From: Algoriphagus boritolerans DSM 17298 = JCM 18970
GTDB lineage: Bacteria; Bacteroidota; Bacteroidia; Cytophagales; Cyclobacteriaceae
Assembly (NCBI RefSeq): GCF_900108085.1
Contig: NZ_FNVR01000019.1
Span: 1 to 64,000 of the forward strand
Direction: 5' to 3'
Length of the DNA stretch: 64,000 nucleotides
Shown: positions 39,853 to 49,132 of the stretch, piece after piece
Position numbering within the stretch: the stretch's first letter is position 1
Layout of the letters: each line of letters starts with the position of its first letter
Translations under genes and position numbers: made by a program
The notes under the pieces: generated by a model
Databases searched by the model: none
Seen by the model: only the letters and a program-made list of their open reading frames with translations
What the model was told of the DNA's origin: nothing

Positions 39853-40851
39853 ATGAAGCGACTCCTGTTTTTTTCACTTTTTATTCTTCTTTCTGGGCGA
39901 CAAATGGCCCAGACAAAAGGAATAGATACTACCTATATCAAGGAGTTTCCTCAAACGCTGGCCGTCCGTTCTTATATTTCCAGAAAATTCACAAATCTTG
40001 ATTTTGGCAATCAGGCCGGATTATATGAACCTAATAGCGGATTGAATATGGGGTTGGGATTTACTTTTCAAAAATTCACCCTCAATGTAGCTGTGCCTGT
40101 CTCTTTTTTGAATCCCAATCGAAAAGAAGAATGGCCAAGGTTCTTGGACCTGCAGGCCCATATTTATCCCAATATGTGGATTGTTGACATTTTTGCACAG
40201 TTCTACAACGGGTATTATATTAAAAATCATGAGGGGTCTGGGGAAGATTATCTCCGAAAGGATATCAAAGTTGTCAAGCTCGGAGCGAATGTAAATTATT
40301 TGATCAATGGCGACAGACTTTCCTTTGAAGCAGCATTTCATCAGACTTCTATTCAAAAGAAATCTGCCTTCTCACCGATGGTAGGATTCGAGGCTTATCG
40401 AGTCAGAATAAGTGCGGACTCGCTTGTCGTTCCGCATGATTCCCCAATTCCGGGAAATTATACCAGAGGAGATTTTTACCAAATTGGTCCCAATGTGGGC
40501 TTAGCGGGGAGCTTAGTGTTTGGCAAAGGATTCTTTCTCACAGGTGCGGCCGCTTACAACTTAGGAATCGGTTTTTCAAAAGCAGAAAAAGATAAAGAAA
40601 CGAGACAAGCAGACTTGTTGTCAGGATATTTTCTTAGAGGTTTTGGAGGATATAACGGGGAGCGATTTTCAATAAGTGGGAGTTATCTATATAAGAATCT
40701 AAACCTTGCAAACCAGCAGGATATTACTCAGTCCACCACTACAGGAAACTACCGCATACACCTAATTTATAAAATAAATCCTGGGCCAAAATTCACTAAA
40801 ACCTACACGAAATTTAATCCCAAAAATATTATCACAAGGATTTTTGGTTAA
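39853..40851 (+). CDS. DUF4421 family outer-membrane beta-barrel-like protein
   Basis: This is a 332-residue exported protein. The ATG at 39853 leads into a signal peptide (MKRLLFFSLFILLSGRQMAQ); an upstream TTG start would bury it. The mature part begins DTTYIKEFPQTLAVRSYISRK-like, typical of DUF4421, and continues with alternating amphipathic strands (LNMGLGFTFQKFTLNVAV, FFLTGAAAYNLGIG) suggesting an outer-membrane barrel. Function unknown. Confidence 0.78.
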   Translation: MKRLLFFSLFILLSGRQMAQTKGIDTTYIKEFPQTLAVRSYISRKFTNLDFGNQAGLYEPNSGLNMGLGFTFQKFTLNVAVPVSFLNPNRKEEWPRFLDLQAHIYPNMWIVDIFAQFYNGYYIKNHEGSGEDYLRKDIKVVKLGANVNYLINGDRLSFEAAFHQTSIQKKSAFSPMVGFEAYRVRISADSLVVPHDSPIPGNYTRGDFYQIGPNVGLAGSLVFGKGFFLTGAAAYNLGIGFSKAEKDKETRQADLLSGYFLRGFGGYNGERFSISGSYLYKNLNLANQQDITQSTTTGNYRIHLIYKINPGPKFTKTYTKFNPKNIITRIFG

Positions 40852-40882
40852 GCACCCTCGAAATATCCTCTCTTTTTATTTT

Positions 40883-40890
40883 TAGCTTTG
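40883..40890 (+). promoter_or_regulatory. -7 element of the aldehyde dehydrogenase gene
   Basis: TAGCTTTG matches TAnnTTTG, 26 bases before the start codon. Confidence 0.45.
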
Positions 40891-40915
40891 GTCAACCAAA
40901 AACCATCCAAATTTT

Positions 40916-42460
40916 ATGACTGACTCATTTGGGATTATTCAATCATTACAAAAAATAGGTTTAAAATCTGAAAACTTAGGATCCTCTACCGGGCAAAACT
41001 GGCTGAAATCGGCCGAAACTATGCTTTCCTCATTTTCACCAGCTGACGGACAGCTCATTGCACAAGTCCAATTTTCCGATGCTGAAACCTATGAGTCCAT
41101 CCTGGCACAGGCTCAACTTGCCTTTGAAAAGTGGAGACTTGTACCTGCCCCGCAACGTGGAGAGATCGTACGTGAAATCGGGAATGCACTTCGTGAAGTG
41201 AAGGCGGATCTGGGTAAGCTCGTTTCTTATGAAATGGGAAAATCCTATCAGGAAGGGCTTGGTGAAGTACAGGAAATGATTGATATCTGTGACTTTGCGG
41301 TGGGACTTTCCCGCCAACTCTATGGCCTGACCATGCACTCGGAGCGTCCCGGTCACCGGATGTACGAGCAGTGGCATCCGCTTGGGATTGTCGGGATCAT
41401 TTCAGCTTTTAACTTTCCGGTGGCCGTTTGGTCGTGGAATGCCGCCTTGGCATGGGTTTGTGGTGATGTTTGTGTATGGAAACCTTCCGAAAAAGCGCCG
41501 CTCTCAGGAGTTGCTTGCCAGTTGATTGCTGCTAGAGTTTTTGCAAAACATGGCATGCCTGAGGGGATATCGAATCTGATCATCGGAGATTATCGGATCG
41601 GCGAATTGATGTCCCATGACCCTCGAATTCCCCTAGTTTCCGCAACAGGATCTACTAGAATGGGAAAATTAGTAGGAAAAGCAGTAGGCGAGCGTTTGGG
41701 TAGATCCTTGCTCGAACTTGGAGGAAACAATGCCATCATCATTACCGAAAATGCCGATTTGGAAATTGCTATCCGTGGAGCACTTTTTGGTGCAGTGGGG
41801 ACAGCCGGACAGCGATGTACTACTACCCGCCGATTGATTATTCAGGAGAGCGTGTACGATGAGGTCAAAAGTAGATTGGCCTCAGCATATACGAAATTGG
41901 TCATTGGCAATCCACTTGATGAAAAGAATCACGTAGGGCCACTGATCGATCAGGATGCAGTGAAAAATTACCTTTCCGCTATCGAAAAAGTAAAAGCTGA
42001 AGGAGGAAAGGCTGTGGTTGAAGGAGGAGTGTTGTCAGGAGAAGGATATGAGTCGGGCTGCTATGTGAAGCCGGCAATCTATGAAGCCGAAAACCACTTT
42101 GAAATCGTGCAGCACGAGACCTTTGCCCCGATTCTATACTTGATCAAGTACAGCACTTTGCCTGAAGCTATTGCGTTGCAAAATGGAGTGCCTCAGGGGC
42201 TTTCCTCAGCCATCATGACTACCCATATCCGTGAAGCTGAGGCCTTCCTGTCAGCGGCAGGCTCGGATTGTGGCATCGCCAATGTGAACATCGGAACATC
42301 AGGAGCTGAGATTGGGGGAGCCTTTGGCGGAGAAAAAGAAACCGGTGGAGGACGTGAATCCGGATCAGATGCATGGAAAGCCTACATGCGAAGACAGACC
42401 AATACCATCAATTACTCCACTTCACTGCCTTTGGCACAAGGGATTAAGTTTGATATTTGA
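40916..42460 (+). CDS. ALDH7-type aldehyde dehydrogenase (probable aminoadipate-semialdehyde dehydrogenase)
   Basis: This 514-residue NAD(P)-dependent aldehyde dehydrogenase has the catalytic Cys in GTAGQRCTTTRRL near residue 302 and the general base Glu in LELGGNN near 269. NAD site segments are WKPSEKAPLSG and VSATGSTRMGK. The overall sequence, including GIVGIISAFNFPVAVWSWN and the C-terminal GGAFGGEKETGGGRESGSD, matches the ALDH7/antiquitin group. That group oxidises alpha-aminoadipate semialdehyde in lysine breakdown. Substrate is inferred from subfamily only. Confidence 0.88.
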   Translation: MTDSFGIIQSLQKIGLKSENLGSSTGQNWLKSAETMLSSFSPADGQLIAQVQFSDAETYESILAQAQLAFEKWRLVPAPQRGEIVREIGNALREVKADLGKLVSYEMGKSYQEGLGEVQEMIDICDFAVGLSRQLYGLTMHSERPGHRMYEQWHPLGIVGIISAFNFPVAVWSWNAALAWVCGDVCVWKPSEKAPLSGVACQLIAARVFAKHGMPEGISNLIIGDYRIGELMSHDPRIPLVSATGSTRMGKLVGKAVGERLGRSLLELGGNNAIIITENADLEIAIRGALFGAVGTAGQRCTTTRRLIIQESVYDEVKSRLASAYTKLVIGNPLDEKNHVGPLIDQDAVKNYLSAIEKVKAEGGKAVVEGGVLSGEGYESGCYVKPAIYEAENHFEIVQHETFAPILYLIKYSTLPEAIALQNGVPQGLSSAIMTTHIREAEAFLSAAGSDCGIANVNIGTSGAEIGGAFGGEKETGGGRESGSDAWKAYMRRQTNTINYSTSLPLAQGIKFDI

Positions 42461-42499
42461 TTTTCTCGTGTAGCAAGACGTAAGTATCAAGACAGAAGC

Positions 42500-42657
42500 A
42501 TTTAGACTCAAGACACATAAAATTGCGATGGGAAAACTGTTTGAATCCAAGAACATAGCACCTTTAGGGACTGCCTAAAACTGCGACTGGAAACCAATCA
42601 CTCATTCCTTCCTAACTTCCTGACTTCCAATCTTCCTAACTTTCCACCTCCCAACTT
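42500..42657. repeat. Low-complexity CTTCC/AACTT and CAAGAC-rich spacer
   Basis: The spacer has CAAGAC-type motifs (42472-42518) and then a run of TTCCTAACTTCC-like units up to the PPK2 stop. A similar GACATAAGACATTAGACG run lies between 23S and 5S. No gene seen. Confidence 0.5.
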
Positions 42658-43608
42658 TCACTCCTTCTCCTCCAAGAGCGCTTTTTTCACTTCCTGAAGT
42701 TCCGCGATTTTTTCCGGACTTACCTGAGGGTATTCCAAATCCATCTGATCCAGGGCGCTGATGATTGCTGAAGCTATTCCAATTCGGGCGTAGGATTTAT
42801 TATCTGCCGGAATGACGTACCAGGGAGAGTCTTTGGTAGAGGTGTTTTTGATCATTTCTTCATAGGCTTCTTGATATTGATTCCAATACCCTCGCTCTTT
42901 TACATCTCCCGTGCTGAACTTCCAGTTTTTGGACGGATCATCTATTCGGTCAATGAACCGTTGTTTTTGCTCTTCTTTGGATACATGTAGAAAAAGCTTG
43001 ATTACCACTGTCCCGTTTCGATGGAGGTACTGCTCGAAATTCCGAATGTCCTCATAGCGCTGTTTCCAGATGTTTTTGGTGATCAGTTTTTTCGGGAGTT
43101 TCTGACTTTGGAGGATCGCTTCGTGCACTTTTACCACCAAGACTTCCTCGTAGTAGGACCTGTTGAAAATTCCGATTCTTCCCCGCTCCGGAACTCGTCT
43201 GAAGCATCTCCAGAGAAAATCATGGTCCAGTTCCTCTGCGCTTGGTGCCTTAAAAGAAGAGACTTGGCACCCTTGGGGGTTGACTCCAGACATCACATGT
43301 TTGATCCCCCCGTCCTTTCCCGCAGCATCCATTGCCTGGAATATCACCAATAAAGACCAGCGATCTTGAGCATAAAGAATTTCCTGAAGTGCCGCCAGGG
43401 CATCCACACCCTGTTCCAAAGCCTCTTTCACCAAAGGTTTGTCTTCCGGGCCAAGCGTCATTTTGGGGGAGGTAGAGTAATCCTTCAGTTTGAATTTTTT
43501 ACCTTCTCCGACGTAATATTTTTTGGCAAATGTTTTGGCCCGTTTGATCAGGTCCTTATCGCTCATTTTTTTTAAGTCTTTGATTCGATCTTCTTCACTT
43601 TTTAGCAT
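42658..43608 (-). CDS. PPK2-family polyphosphate:nucleotide phosphotransferase
   Basis: This 316-residue kinase uses polyphosphate to phosphorylate nucleotides (NMP or NDP depending on class). Walker A is QAMDAAGKDGGIKHV near residue 91. The lid and catalytic segments FNRSYYEEVLVVKVH near 146 and FLHVSKEEQKQRF near 205 fit PPK2. No membrane segment. Single gene with upstream neighbours on the other strand. Class (I, II or III) cannot be set without alignment. Confidence 0.9.
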   Translation of the reverse strand: MLKSEEDRIKDLKKMSDKDLIKRAKTFAKKYYVGEGKKFKLKDYSTSPKMTLGPEDKPLVKEALEQGVDALAALQEILYAQDRWSLLVIFQAMDAAGKDGGIKHVMSGVNPQGCQVSSFKAPSAEELDHDFLWRCFRRVPERGRIGIFNRSYYEEVLVVKVHEAILQSQKLPKKLITKNIWKQRYEDIRNFEQYLHRNGTVVIKLFLHVSKEEQKQRFIDRIDDPSKNWKFSTGDVKERGYWNQYQEAYEEMIKNTSTKDSPWYVIPADNKSYARIGIASAIISALDQMDLEYPQVSPEKIAELQEVKKALLEEKE

Positions 43609-43839
43609 CGTGTTGATATTTTGTTTTGACTTTATTGGTTTTGGTAACTGATCAACATCAATCTTTCACAAACTCCTTGATATAAAGGGACTCTAGTCTA
43701 TGGAAGTATAAAATTCCCCGGCTAATCCTGAGGTTGATAGTTGAAATAAGTTAAGGATTTAACAATTAGAAACCGTTGCCAAATGACCAAAATGAATAAA
43801 AGCTTAGCTTTAGGTTCTTTTTTTTAACCAAAATCAATC

Positions 43840-44931
43840 ATGAAGAAAATACTTGTTACAACAGGGGGAGGAGATTGTCCCGGTTTGAATGCTGTAATCA
43901 GAGGAATAGTTAAGCGAGGATCCCAAGAAAAAGACCTGGAAATCTGGGGAAGCTTTGAGGCCTTGAACGGAATAATGGAAGAACCTACCCGGCTGATCCG
44001 ATTGGATGAAGGTACGGTTTCCGGTATTCATGTCAGAGGCGGTACGATCCTCGGCACTACCAATAAGGGTAATCCTCTGAGCTTTCCCGAAAAGCAACCT
44101 GACGGTACGACCAAAATAGTCAATCGAATTCCCCTATTAGTAAACCGACTGAAGGACAAAGGGTTTGACGCAGTAATCAATATAGGAGGGGATGGGTCTC
44201 AGGCGATCTCTCAAGCGATGTTTGAGGCAGGAATGCCGGTGGTCGGGGTACCTAAAACGATAGATAATGACCTCAGTTCAACGGATTTTACGTTTGGCTT
44301 TCAGACAGCTGTTCAGACAGCCTCAGATTCATTTGATCGCTTGGTGACTACTGCCAACAGTCATCATCGGGTGATGATTATGGAAGTGATGGGACGGCAT
44401 GCGGGTTGGATAGCCCTCTATACGGCCATTTCGGGTGGCGCAGAGATTTGTCTTATTCCGGAGATTCCTTATAATATCAATGCAGTGGTCGATCGGATCA
44501 AAAGTCGATACAACAATGGACGCGGATTTGTCAATATTGTGATAGCAGAAGGTGCGCATGCAATAGAAGGTTCCATCACTTCGACCCAAGGAGAGGAGGG
44601 CAGGATAGCGGTTCGTTTGGGGGGAGTTTGCTACACCTTGAGTCAGCAACTGAAAGATGCCGGAGTGGAGGCAGACATCAGAGAGACAGTGCTTGGACAT
44701 ACGCAGCGCGGTGGTACGCCCATTGCCTTTGACCGTGTGATTGCTTCGGTCTTTGGAGTCAAGGCCATTGAGTTGGTTCTTGCCGGTAAGTTTGGGCAAC
44801 TGGTTGTTTTGCAAAATAATGATTACACCTCCGTCCCTATCCAGGAGGCCATCAGCGCTTACAACGTGGTGGATCCAAATGGCACCTTGGTCCAAGCGGC
44901 AAAAGGACTGGGGATTTCTTTTGGAGATTGA
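43840..44931 (+). CDS. pfkA: 6-phosphofructokinase
   Basis: This 363-residue glycolytic kinase phosphorylates fructose 6-phosphate. It has TGGGDCPGLNAVIRG at the start, the GGDGS motif near residue 105 whose second Gly marks ATP-type over PPi-type enzymes, PKTIDND near 127 (catalytic Asp) and MGRHAGWIAL near 175. The PKTIDND form resembles group III PFKs, so phosphoryl donor and allosteric behaviour may differ from E. coli PfkA. Single gene followed closely by the esterase gene. Confidence 0.92.
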   Translation: MKKILVTTGGGDCPGLNAVIRGIVKRGSQEKDLEIWGSFEALNGIMEEPTRLIRLDEGTVSGIHVRGGTILGTTNKGNPLSFPEKQPDGTTKIVNRIPLLVNRLKDKGFDAVINIGGDGSQAISQAMFEAGMPVVGVPKTIDNDLSSTDFTFGFQTAVQTASDSFDRLVTTANSHHRVMIMEVMGRHAGWIALYTAISGGAEICLIPEIPYNINAVVDRIKSRYNNGRGFVNIVIAEGAHAIEGSITSTQGEEGRIAVRLGGVCYTLSQQLKDAGVEADIRETVLGHTQRGGTPIAFDRVIASVFGVKAIELVLAGKFGQLVVLQNNDYTSVPIQEAISAYNVVDPNGTLVQAAKGLGISFGD

Positions 44932-44992
44932 GTGAATTACACGTTCTCCTGTTATTTTATATTAATTTCCATTGATTTAATCCTAACCCAAA

Positions 44993-46306
44993 ATGAAAAA
45001 CTATTTTAATCTAAAGCATTATTTCGCCGGACTAATTGCGCTGGCAATTGTTAGTTTTGCTGAGTTTGCCTCAGCCCAATTGCCAAGGCAATATTTGGAT
45101 ATTTCTGTTTTACCAGACAAACCGGATTGGACCTACCAATTGGGTGAAAATGTAAAATTCATTGTTTCTGTCACCCAGTCCGGAAGACCAATTTCTGTGG
45201 AAAATGTAAGATACTTCGTGAAGGAAGAAAAAATGGATCCTATCAAAGAGGGCCCATTAACGCTACAGGAAGGGAAAGCAAGTATTACTGCGGATGGAAT
45301 GAAAATGCCTGGTTTCCTCCGTTGTGAAGTGTTTGCTACTATTGACGGAAAGGAATATCGTGGCTTAGGTACGGCGGCTTTTGAACCGGAAAAAATCCAA
45401 CCGACCGTCCAGATGCCTACCGATTTTGAAGCCTTTTGGGCGAAAGAAAAAGCTGAATTAGCCAAAATCCCCATGGATCCCAGGATGATTCATATTCCCG
45501 AACGGAGTACGGAAACAGTGGATGTCTACCATGTTAATTTTCAAAACGTCAAAAACAGCCGAATCTACGGGGTCTTAACTGTGCCAAAAGGTGATGGGAA
45601 ATATCCGGCCATTCTTCAGGTGCCGGGTGCAGGTATTCGACCCTACTCGGGAGATCTCGGAAAAGCAGGCAGAGGAGCAATCACTTTGCAAATTGGGATT
45701 CATGGAATTCCCATAGACATGGCACCGGAAGTCTACGCCAATCTGACCAGTGGGGCACTGAATGGCTATTGGAACTTCAACATATCTGACAAAGACTTGT
45801 ACTACTACAGGCGGGTGTACCTGGGATGTATCCGCGCCGTGGACTTTTTGGTTTCTTTACCACAATATGATGGCCAAAACCTGGGGATTCAGGGTGGAAG
45901 TCAGGGCGGGGCTTTGGCAATAGTTACAGCGGCCTTGGACCCTAGAATTAACTATTTGACAGCCATGTATCCTGCCTTGAGTGACATGACGGGTTACCTG
46001 CATGGTAGGGCGGGTGGTTGGCCCCATGTTTTTGCAGGGAATAACCTGCAAAACTTCAATAATCCCAAAACACTAGAGACCATCGGTTATTACGACGTGG
46101 TGAATTTTGCCAAAATCTTAAAAACACCGGGTTTTTATACTTGGGGATTCAATGACGATACCTGTCCTCCAACTTCTTTTTATTCTGCCTACAATCAAAT
46201 AAAGGCACCAAAAGAAGTGTTTTTGGTTCTTGAAACAGGACATTGGGCCTATCCTGAACAATGGCAGAAATCTGAAAATTGGCTGTTTGAAAAGCTGAAA
46301 AAATGA
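44993..46306 (+). CDS. Exported acetyl-xylan-esterase-like alpha/beta hydrolase
   Basis: This 437-residue secreted hydrolase has a signal peptide (about 28 residues, ending FASAQ). An N-terminal beta-sandwich-like part (about 35-130) precedes an AXE1/cephalosporin-C deacetylase-type catalytic domain. The nucleophile is Ser in GIQGGSQGGAL near 305, the acid is Asp in GFNDDTCPP near 385, and the base is His in ETGHWAYP near 420. It would deacetylate sugar polymers. It ends at a hairpin shared with a converging gene. Confidence 0.87.
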   Translation: MKNYFNLKHYFAGLIALAIVSFAEFASAQLPRQYLDISVLPDKPDWTYQLGENVKFIVSVTQSGRPISVENVRYFVKEEKMDPIKEGPLTLQEGKASITADGMKMPGFLRCEVFATIDGKEYRGLGTAAFEPEKIQPTVQMPTDFEAFWAKEKAELAKIPMDPRMIHIPERSTETVDVYHVNFQNVKNSRIYGVLTVPKGDGKYPAILQVPGAGIRPYSGDLGKAGRGAITLQIGIHGIPIDMAPEVYANLTSGALNGYWNFNISDKDLYYYRRVYLGCIRAVDFLVSLPQYDGQNLGIQGGSQGGALAIVTAALDPRINYLTAMYPALSDMTGYLHGRAGGWPHVFAGNNLQNFNNPKTLETIGYYDVVNFAKILKTPGFYTWGFNDDTCPPTSFYSAYNQIKAPKEVFLVLETGHWAYPEQWQKSENWLFEKLKK

Positions 46307-46317
46307 ACCCTGGTAAC

Positions 46318-46349
46318 GCCTGAAAATCCTCAAAGGGGGATTTTCAGGC
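46318..46349. terminator. Bidirectional terminator-like hairpin
   Basis: GCCTGAAAATCC and GGATTTTCAGGC form a perfect 12-base stem between converging genes. The right arm lies inside the last codons of the minus-strand gene at 46330. Confidence 0.6.
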
Positions 46350-46737
46350 TTAGGGAAGGAATGGATCTGCGATTTCCTGGCAAAATAATGGGCTGATGGA
46401 TTGCCTGATTTTCAAGTGAAAGCCTGGCTGCCATTCGGGCATTTTGTCCGGCACTGAGAAAAAGCGGGATGCTCGTGCTAATGGATAACACACCGGTCCA
46501 GCCCAAAAATGAAATGACCCGTGTATTGTTTTTACCGCTGTCGTAATCAAAATTTCTTGGGATTAGTATTGCAGTTAAAGAAAGTGCAGTTCCCCCTCCC
46601 AGAAAAATCCAGCCTGCCTTGTATTGCGTGTCACTTTTTTGGATCAGGTCCCACTGCATTGGAGAAGGTTCTGCATTTTGGGCGAAACTCTTTAAGCTTA
46701 GGCTCAGCAGCATCAAGAATAAAAATAAATGCTTCAT
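46330..46737 (-). CDS. Exported small membrane protein, paralogue B
   Basis: This 135-residue protein has a signal peptide (MKHLFLFLMLLSLSLKSFAQ) and two hydrophobic segments (GWIFLGGGTALSLTAILI, FLGWTGVLSISTSIPLFLSA). It shares its layout with the upstream gene 46734-47162 (Q-x-K-x-G-x-[IL]-x-L-G-x-G, and S-[AG]-x-N-[AG]-R-x-A-A-[RK]), so the two are tandem paralogues with a 4-base overlap. Function unknown. Confidence 0.7.
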   Translation of the reverse strand: MKHLFLFLMLLSLSLKSFAQNAEPSPMQWDLIQKSDTQYKAGWIFLGGGTALSLTAILIPRNFDYDSGKNNTRVISFLGWTGVLSISTSIPLFLSAGQNARMAARLSLENQAIHQPIILPGNRRSIPSLSLKIPL

Positions 46738-47162
46738 TGTTTCTGAGAATTTAGGGGAATGGAAATAATCCAGGAGGGATAAGTTTTTGGTGAAAACCCA
46801 CTTGGACTTGGTGCCATTAATTGCGTTGTGCCGACCCCAAGTTTAGCTGCTTTCCGACCATTTGAGGCAGAACTGACCAAGATCGGAACGCTGACAAGGG
46901 TCGAAATACTTCCGGCAATAAAGAAAAAAACACTTGCACCACCCGCGAAACTACTTTCGCTATTCCATGCGGTGCCGAAAAGTACGGTGCCTAAGAGGAC
47001 CGATCCGGCACCTGCACCCAACATGATCAAGCCTGTTTTTTTCTGGTTTTCACTTTGCCGGAGGTATTCTTCGATCAAAATTCTGTTTTCCTGACTCTGT
47101 TGGGCTTGTGTCCTGGGAAGGACGAGCAGGAAGGCGACGATTAAAAGGAAAATTTTATTCAT
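46734..47162 (-). CDS. Exported small membrane protein, paralogue A
   Basis: This 142-residue protein has a signal peptide (ending RTQAQ) and two hydrophobic segments (GLIMLGAGAGSVLLGTVLFG, VFFFIAGSISTLVSVPIL). It is the first gene of the paralogous pair and overlaps the second by 4 bases (ATGA-type), so translation is coupled. No family recognised. Confidence 0.7.
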   Translation of the reverse strand: MNKIFLLIVAFLLVLPRTQAQQSQENRILIEEYLRQSENQKKTGLIMLGAGAGSVLLGTVLFGTAWNSESSFAGGASVFFFIAGSISTLVSVPILVSSASNGRKAAKLGVGTTQLMAPSPSGFSPKTYPSWIISIPLNSQKQ

Positions 47163-47261
47163 TTAGTTGCATTGAGAAAGACTGTGGAATCAATGAAGCA
47201 ATAAGTTATTTCAAGTTTTTTAAAAGAACTATTAAAATCCAATTTTTACCTTAGTCCAGCA

Positions 47262-47702
47262 TCAAAGACCAAATCCTTTTGACATCAAACCAGCCAAAAA
47301 TGGAATGATAAAAATCAATAAAATCTCCAACCGGATCATCCAAATAATGGATTTGGGAATTTTGACCAATTCATCTGCATTGCCTTTGCGATTTTTGATA
47401 AAAAAAACAGTGGGATAGATGGATAGTATGCCAATCCCTACAAAAAGCCCGAGTTTAAGGTGGAAAAGCGGATTTTCGGAGTAAAATTCAGTGGGTTTGC
47501 CAAATCCTCCAAGCCAAAGGGACAGTCCTGCGGCAAGTAGGGAAAGTACCGCGAGTCCGTAAATTCCATCAATTTTTGAAAGTCTGTCAATTTCCTTTTT
47601 GGCAAGGGCCGGTTTCAGCAATAGGTGTTCTGACACCAAAGCCCCCACGATTACAAAAATACTGGCGAAGTGAAAATAGCGAAGTAGAAGTTCGATTGTC
47701 AT
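47262..47702 (-). CDS. DUF2214-like membrane protein
   Basis: This 146-residue protein has four transmembrane segments and is similar in layout to DUF2214/CopD-like inner-membrane proteins (RYFHFASIFVIVGALVSEH at the start, with His 11 and His 25). Function unknown; a haem or metal role has been suggested for related His-bearing proteins but is not shown here. Stands alone. Confidence 0.7.
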   Translation of the reverse strand: MTIELLLRYFHFASIFVIVGALVSEHLLLKPALAKKEIDRLSKIDGIYGLAVLSLLAAGLSLWLGGFGKPTEFYSENPLFHLKLGLFVGIGILSIYPTVFFIKNRKGNADELVKIPKSIIWMIRLEILLIFIIPFLAGLMSKGFGL

Positions 47703-47840
47703 TTTTTGTGATTAAAAGATAAATTTCCAACTTGAATAGCGTCTTATTAGCCGAAATGACAAATAAATTGTAGATAGTTCTGAGATTGGTGAAAAATACT
47801 TAACTTCTAACGTTTTTTCAACATAGCTCCTGAAGATCAT

Positions 47841-48236
47841 ATGCCATCACAACCTTTGGAATTGATTTTAGCAAGGCAATTTGGCGATAGCTTAAGTATG
47901 CCTTGCTTTTTGGTAGACCCTGACGGAAATTTACTTTTTTACAACGAAGCTGCTGAGAGTATTTTTGGATTGCGGTTTGGAGAGACCGGTGGAATGAGGG
48001 TGGAGGAATGGGCTACAGTTTTTACTCCTTCCGATGCCAATGGTAATGCTTTAGTACCCGAAGATCTTCCATTAGTCAAAACAATCAGCACCGGGAATCC
48101 TGCCTTTGGGACGTTCTTTATCAACAGTCTCACAGGGGAGCGGATTCAAATCACAGTGTCCTCATTTCCGATTATGGGAAGATCCAATCGTTTACTGGGG
48201 TCAATGGCGATGTTTTGGAAAACCAAAGAAATATGA
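47841..48236 (+). CDS. PAS-domain protein
   Basis: This 131-residue protein is a single PAS fold: MPCFLVDPDGNLLFYNEAAE at about 19-38, then FGLRFGETGGMRVEEW, and a strand-rich end (ERIQITVSSFPIMGRSNRL). There is no output domain. The stop overlaps the start of the MBL hydrolase gene in ATGA, so the two are translationally coupled and a sensor-effector pair is likely. Confidence 0.85.
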   Translation: MPSQPLELILARQFGDSLSMPCFLVDPDGNLLFYNEAAESIFGLRFGETGGMRVEEWATVFTPSDANGNALVPEDLPLVKTISTGNPAFGTFFINSLTGERIQITVSSFPIMGRSNRLLGSMAMFWKTKEI

Positions 48237-49069
48237 AGATAAAAGTATGGGGTTGTAGAGGGTCTTTACCCACCCCTGGACCGGAAAATACAATTTACGG
48301 AGGAAATACTTCCTGCATTCAGGTCACGCATGGGGAAACCTGTATTATTTTGGATGGGGGCTCCGGTATTCTTCGTTTGGGAAAATATCTCAATCCAAAT
48401 GTCAAGGAAATTCATGTCCTTTTTTCTCATCTTCATTTGGACCATACCATGGGATTGGGTTTTTTTACCCCCTTATACAATCCGTCTATTAAAGTCCATT
48501 TCTATGGACCATCCACCAGCAACGAACCCTTGGTCAACCGCCTGAGACGTTATTTTTCTCCGCCTTTATTTCCGGTTCGACTTAGTGAATTGCCGAGACA
48601 CCCAATCATCCACGAGCTAAATAATTGCCAATTTTCAATCGGTGAGGTGCAGGTGAACTCAGAATACGTCTGCCATCCTGGGGCTACACTTGGCTATCGA
48701 TTGACGGCGGGCAATTCAGTGTTTGCCTACATTTCGGATCATGAATTGCAGATGGGGTCTTCCAATTTCCCCAATGAACCGGAATGGACCAACGGCTATG
48801 AAATTGCAAAATCTGCAGATTTGCTGTTTCACGACGCTGCCTATACATCCAAAGAATACATGACTAAGATCGGTTGGGGTCACAGCTCTGTCCGGGATGC
48901 CATTGCTTTTGGAAAAATGTGTAAGGTGAAAAGACTGGCCTTATTTCACCACGAACCTACCCGGTCAGATGAGCAATTGGAGCAAATGCTCAAAAAGTCT
49001 ACGCAGAATCTCAAACTCGATTTTGAGGTGGAATTGTGCGCTGAAGGCATGGTCTATGAACTGGAGTGA
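48233..49069 (+). CDS. MBL-fold metallo-hydrolase
   Basis: This is a 278-residue metallo-beta-lactamase-fold enzyme. I place the start at the ATG overlapping the PAS gene's stop, because MKIKVWGCRGSLPTPG is the usual N terminus of this group. The metal motif is SHLHLDHTMG near residue 65. Further ligands are probably in CHPGATLGYR, FHDAAY and FHHEP near the end. Relatives include phosphodiesterase/RNase Z-type enzymes; the PAS partner suggests a signalling role. Confidence 0.88.
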   Translation: MKIKVWGCRGSLPTPGPENTIYGGNTSCIQVTHGETCIILDGGSGILRLGKYLNPNVKEIHVLFSHLHLDHTMGLGFFTPLYNPSIKVHFYGPSTSNEPLVNRLRRYFSPPLFPVRLSELPRHPIIHELNNCQFSIGEVQVNSEYVCHPGATLGYRLTAGNSVFAYISDHELQMGSSNFPNEPEWTNGYEIAKSADLLFHDAAYTSKEYMTKIGWGHSSVRDAIAFGKMCKVKRLALFHHEPTRSDEQLEQMLKKSTQNLKLDFEVELCAEGMVYELE

Positions 49070-49083
49070 CTTTCAGGCAAAAA

Positions 49084-49117
49084 AAAGCTGGCTCTGATAT
49101 TTTTTCAGGCCAGCTTT
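49084..49117. terminator. Bidirectional terminator
   Basis: AAAGCTGGC and GCCAGCTTT pair around a 16-base loop between two converging MBL genes. A-rich and T-rich flanks suit both directions. Confidence 0.7.
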
Positions 49118-49132
49118 CTATCCTACAGGTAA

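Noticed and set aside
42500-42657. CTTCC/AACTT-rich stretch as a tandem repeat locus
   Set aside because: Units are too irregular to call a true tandem array; kept only as a low-complexity spacer.
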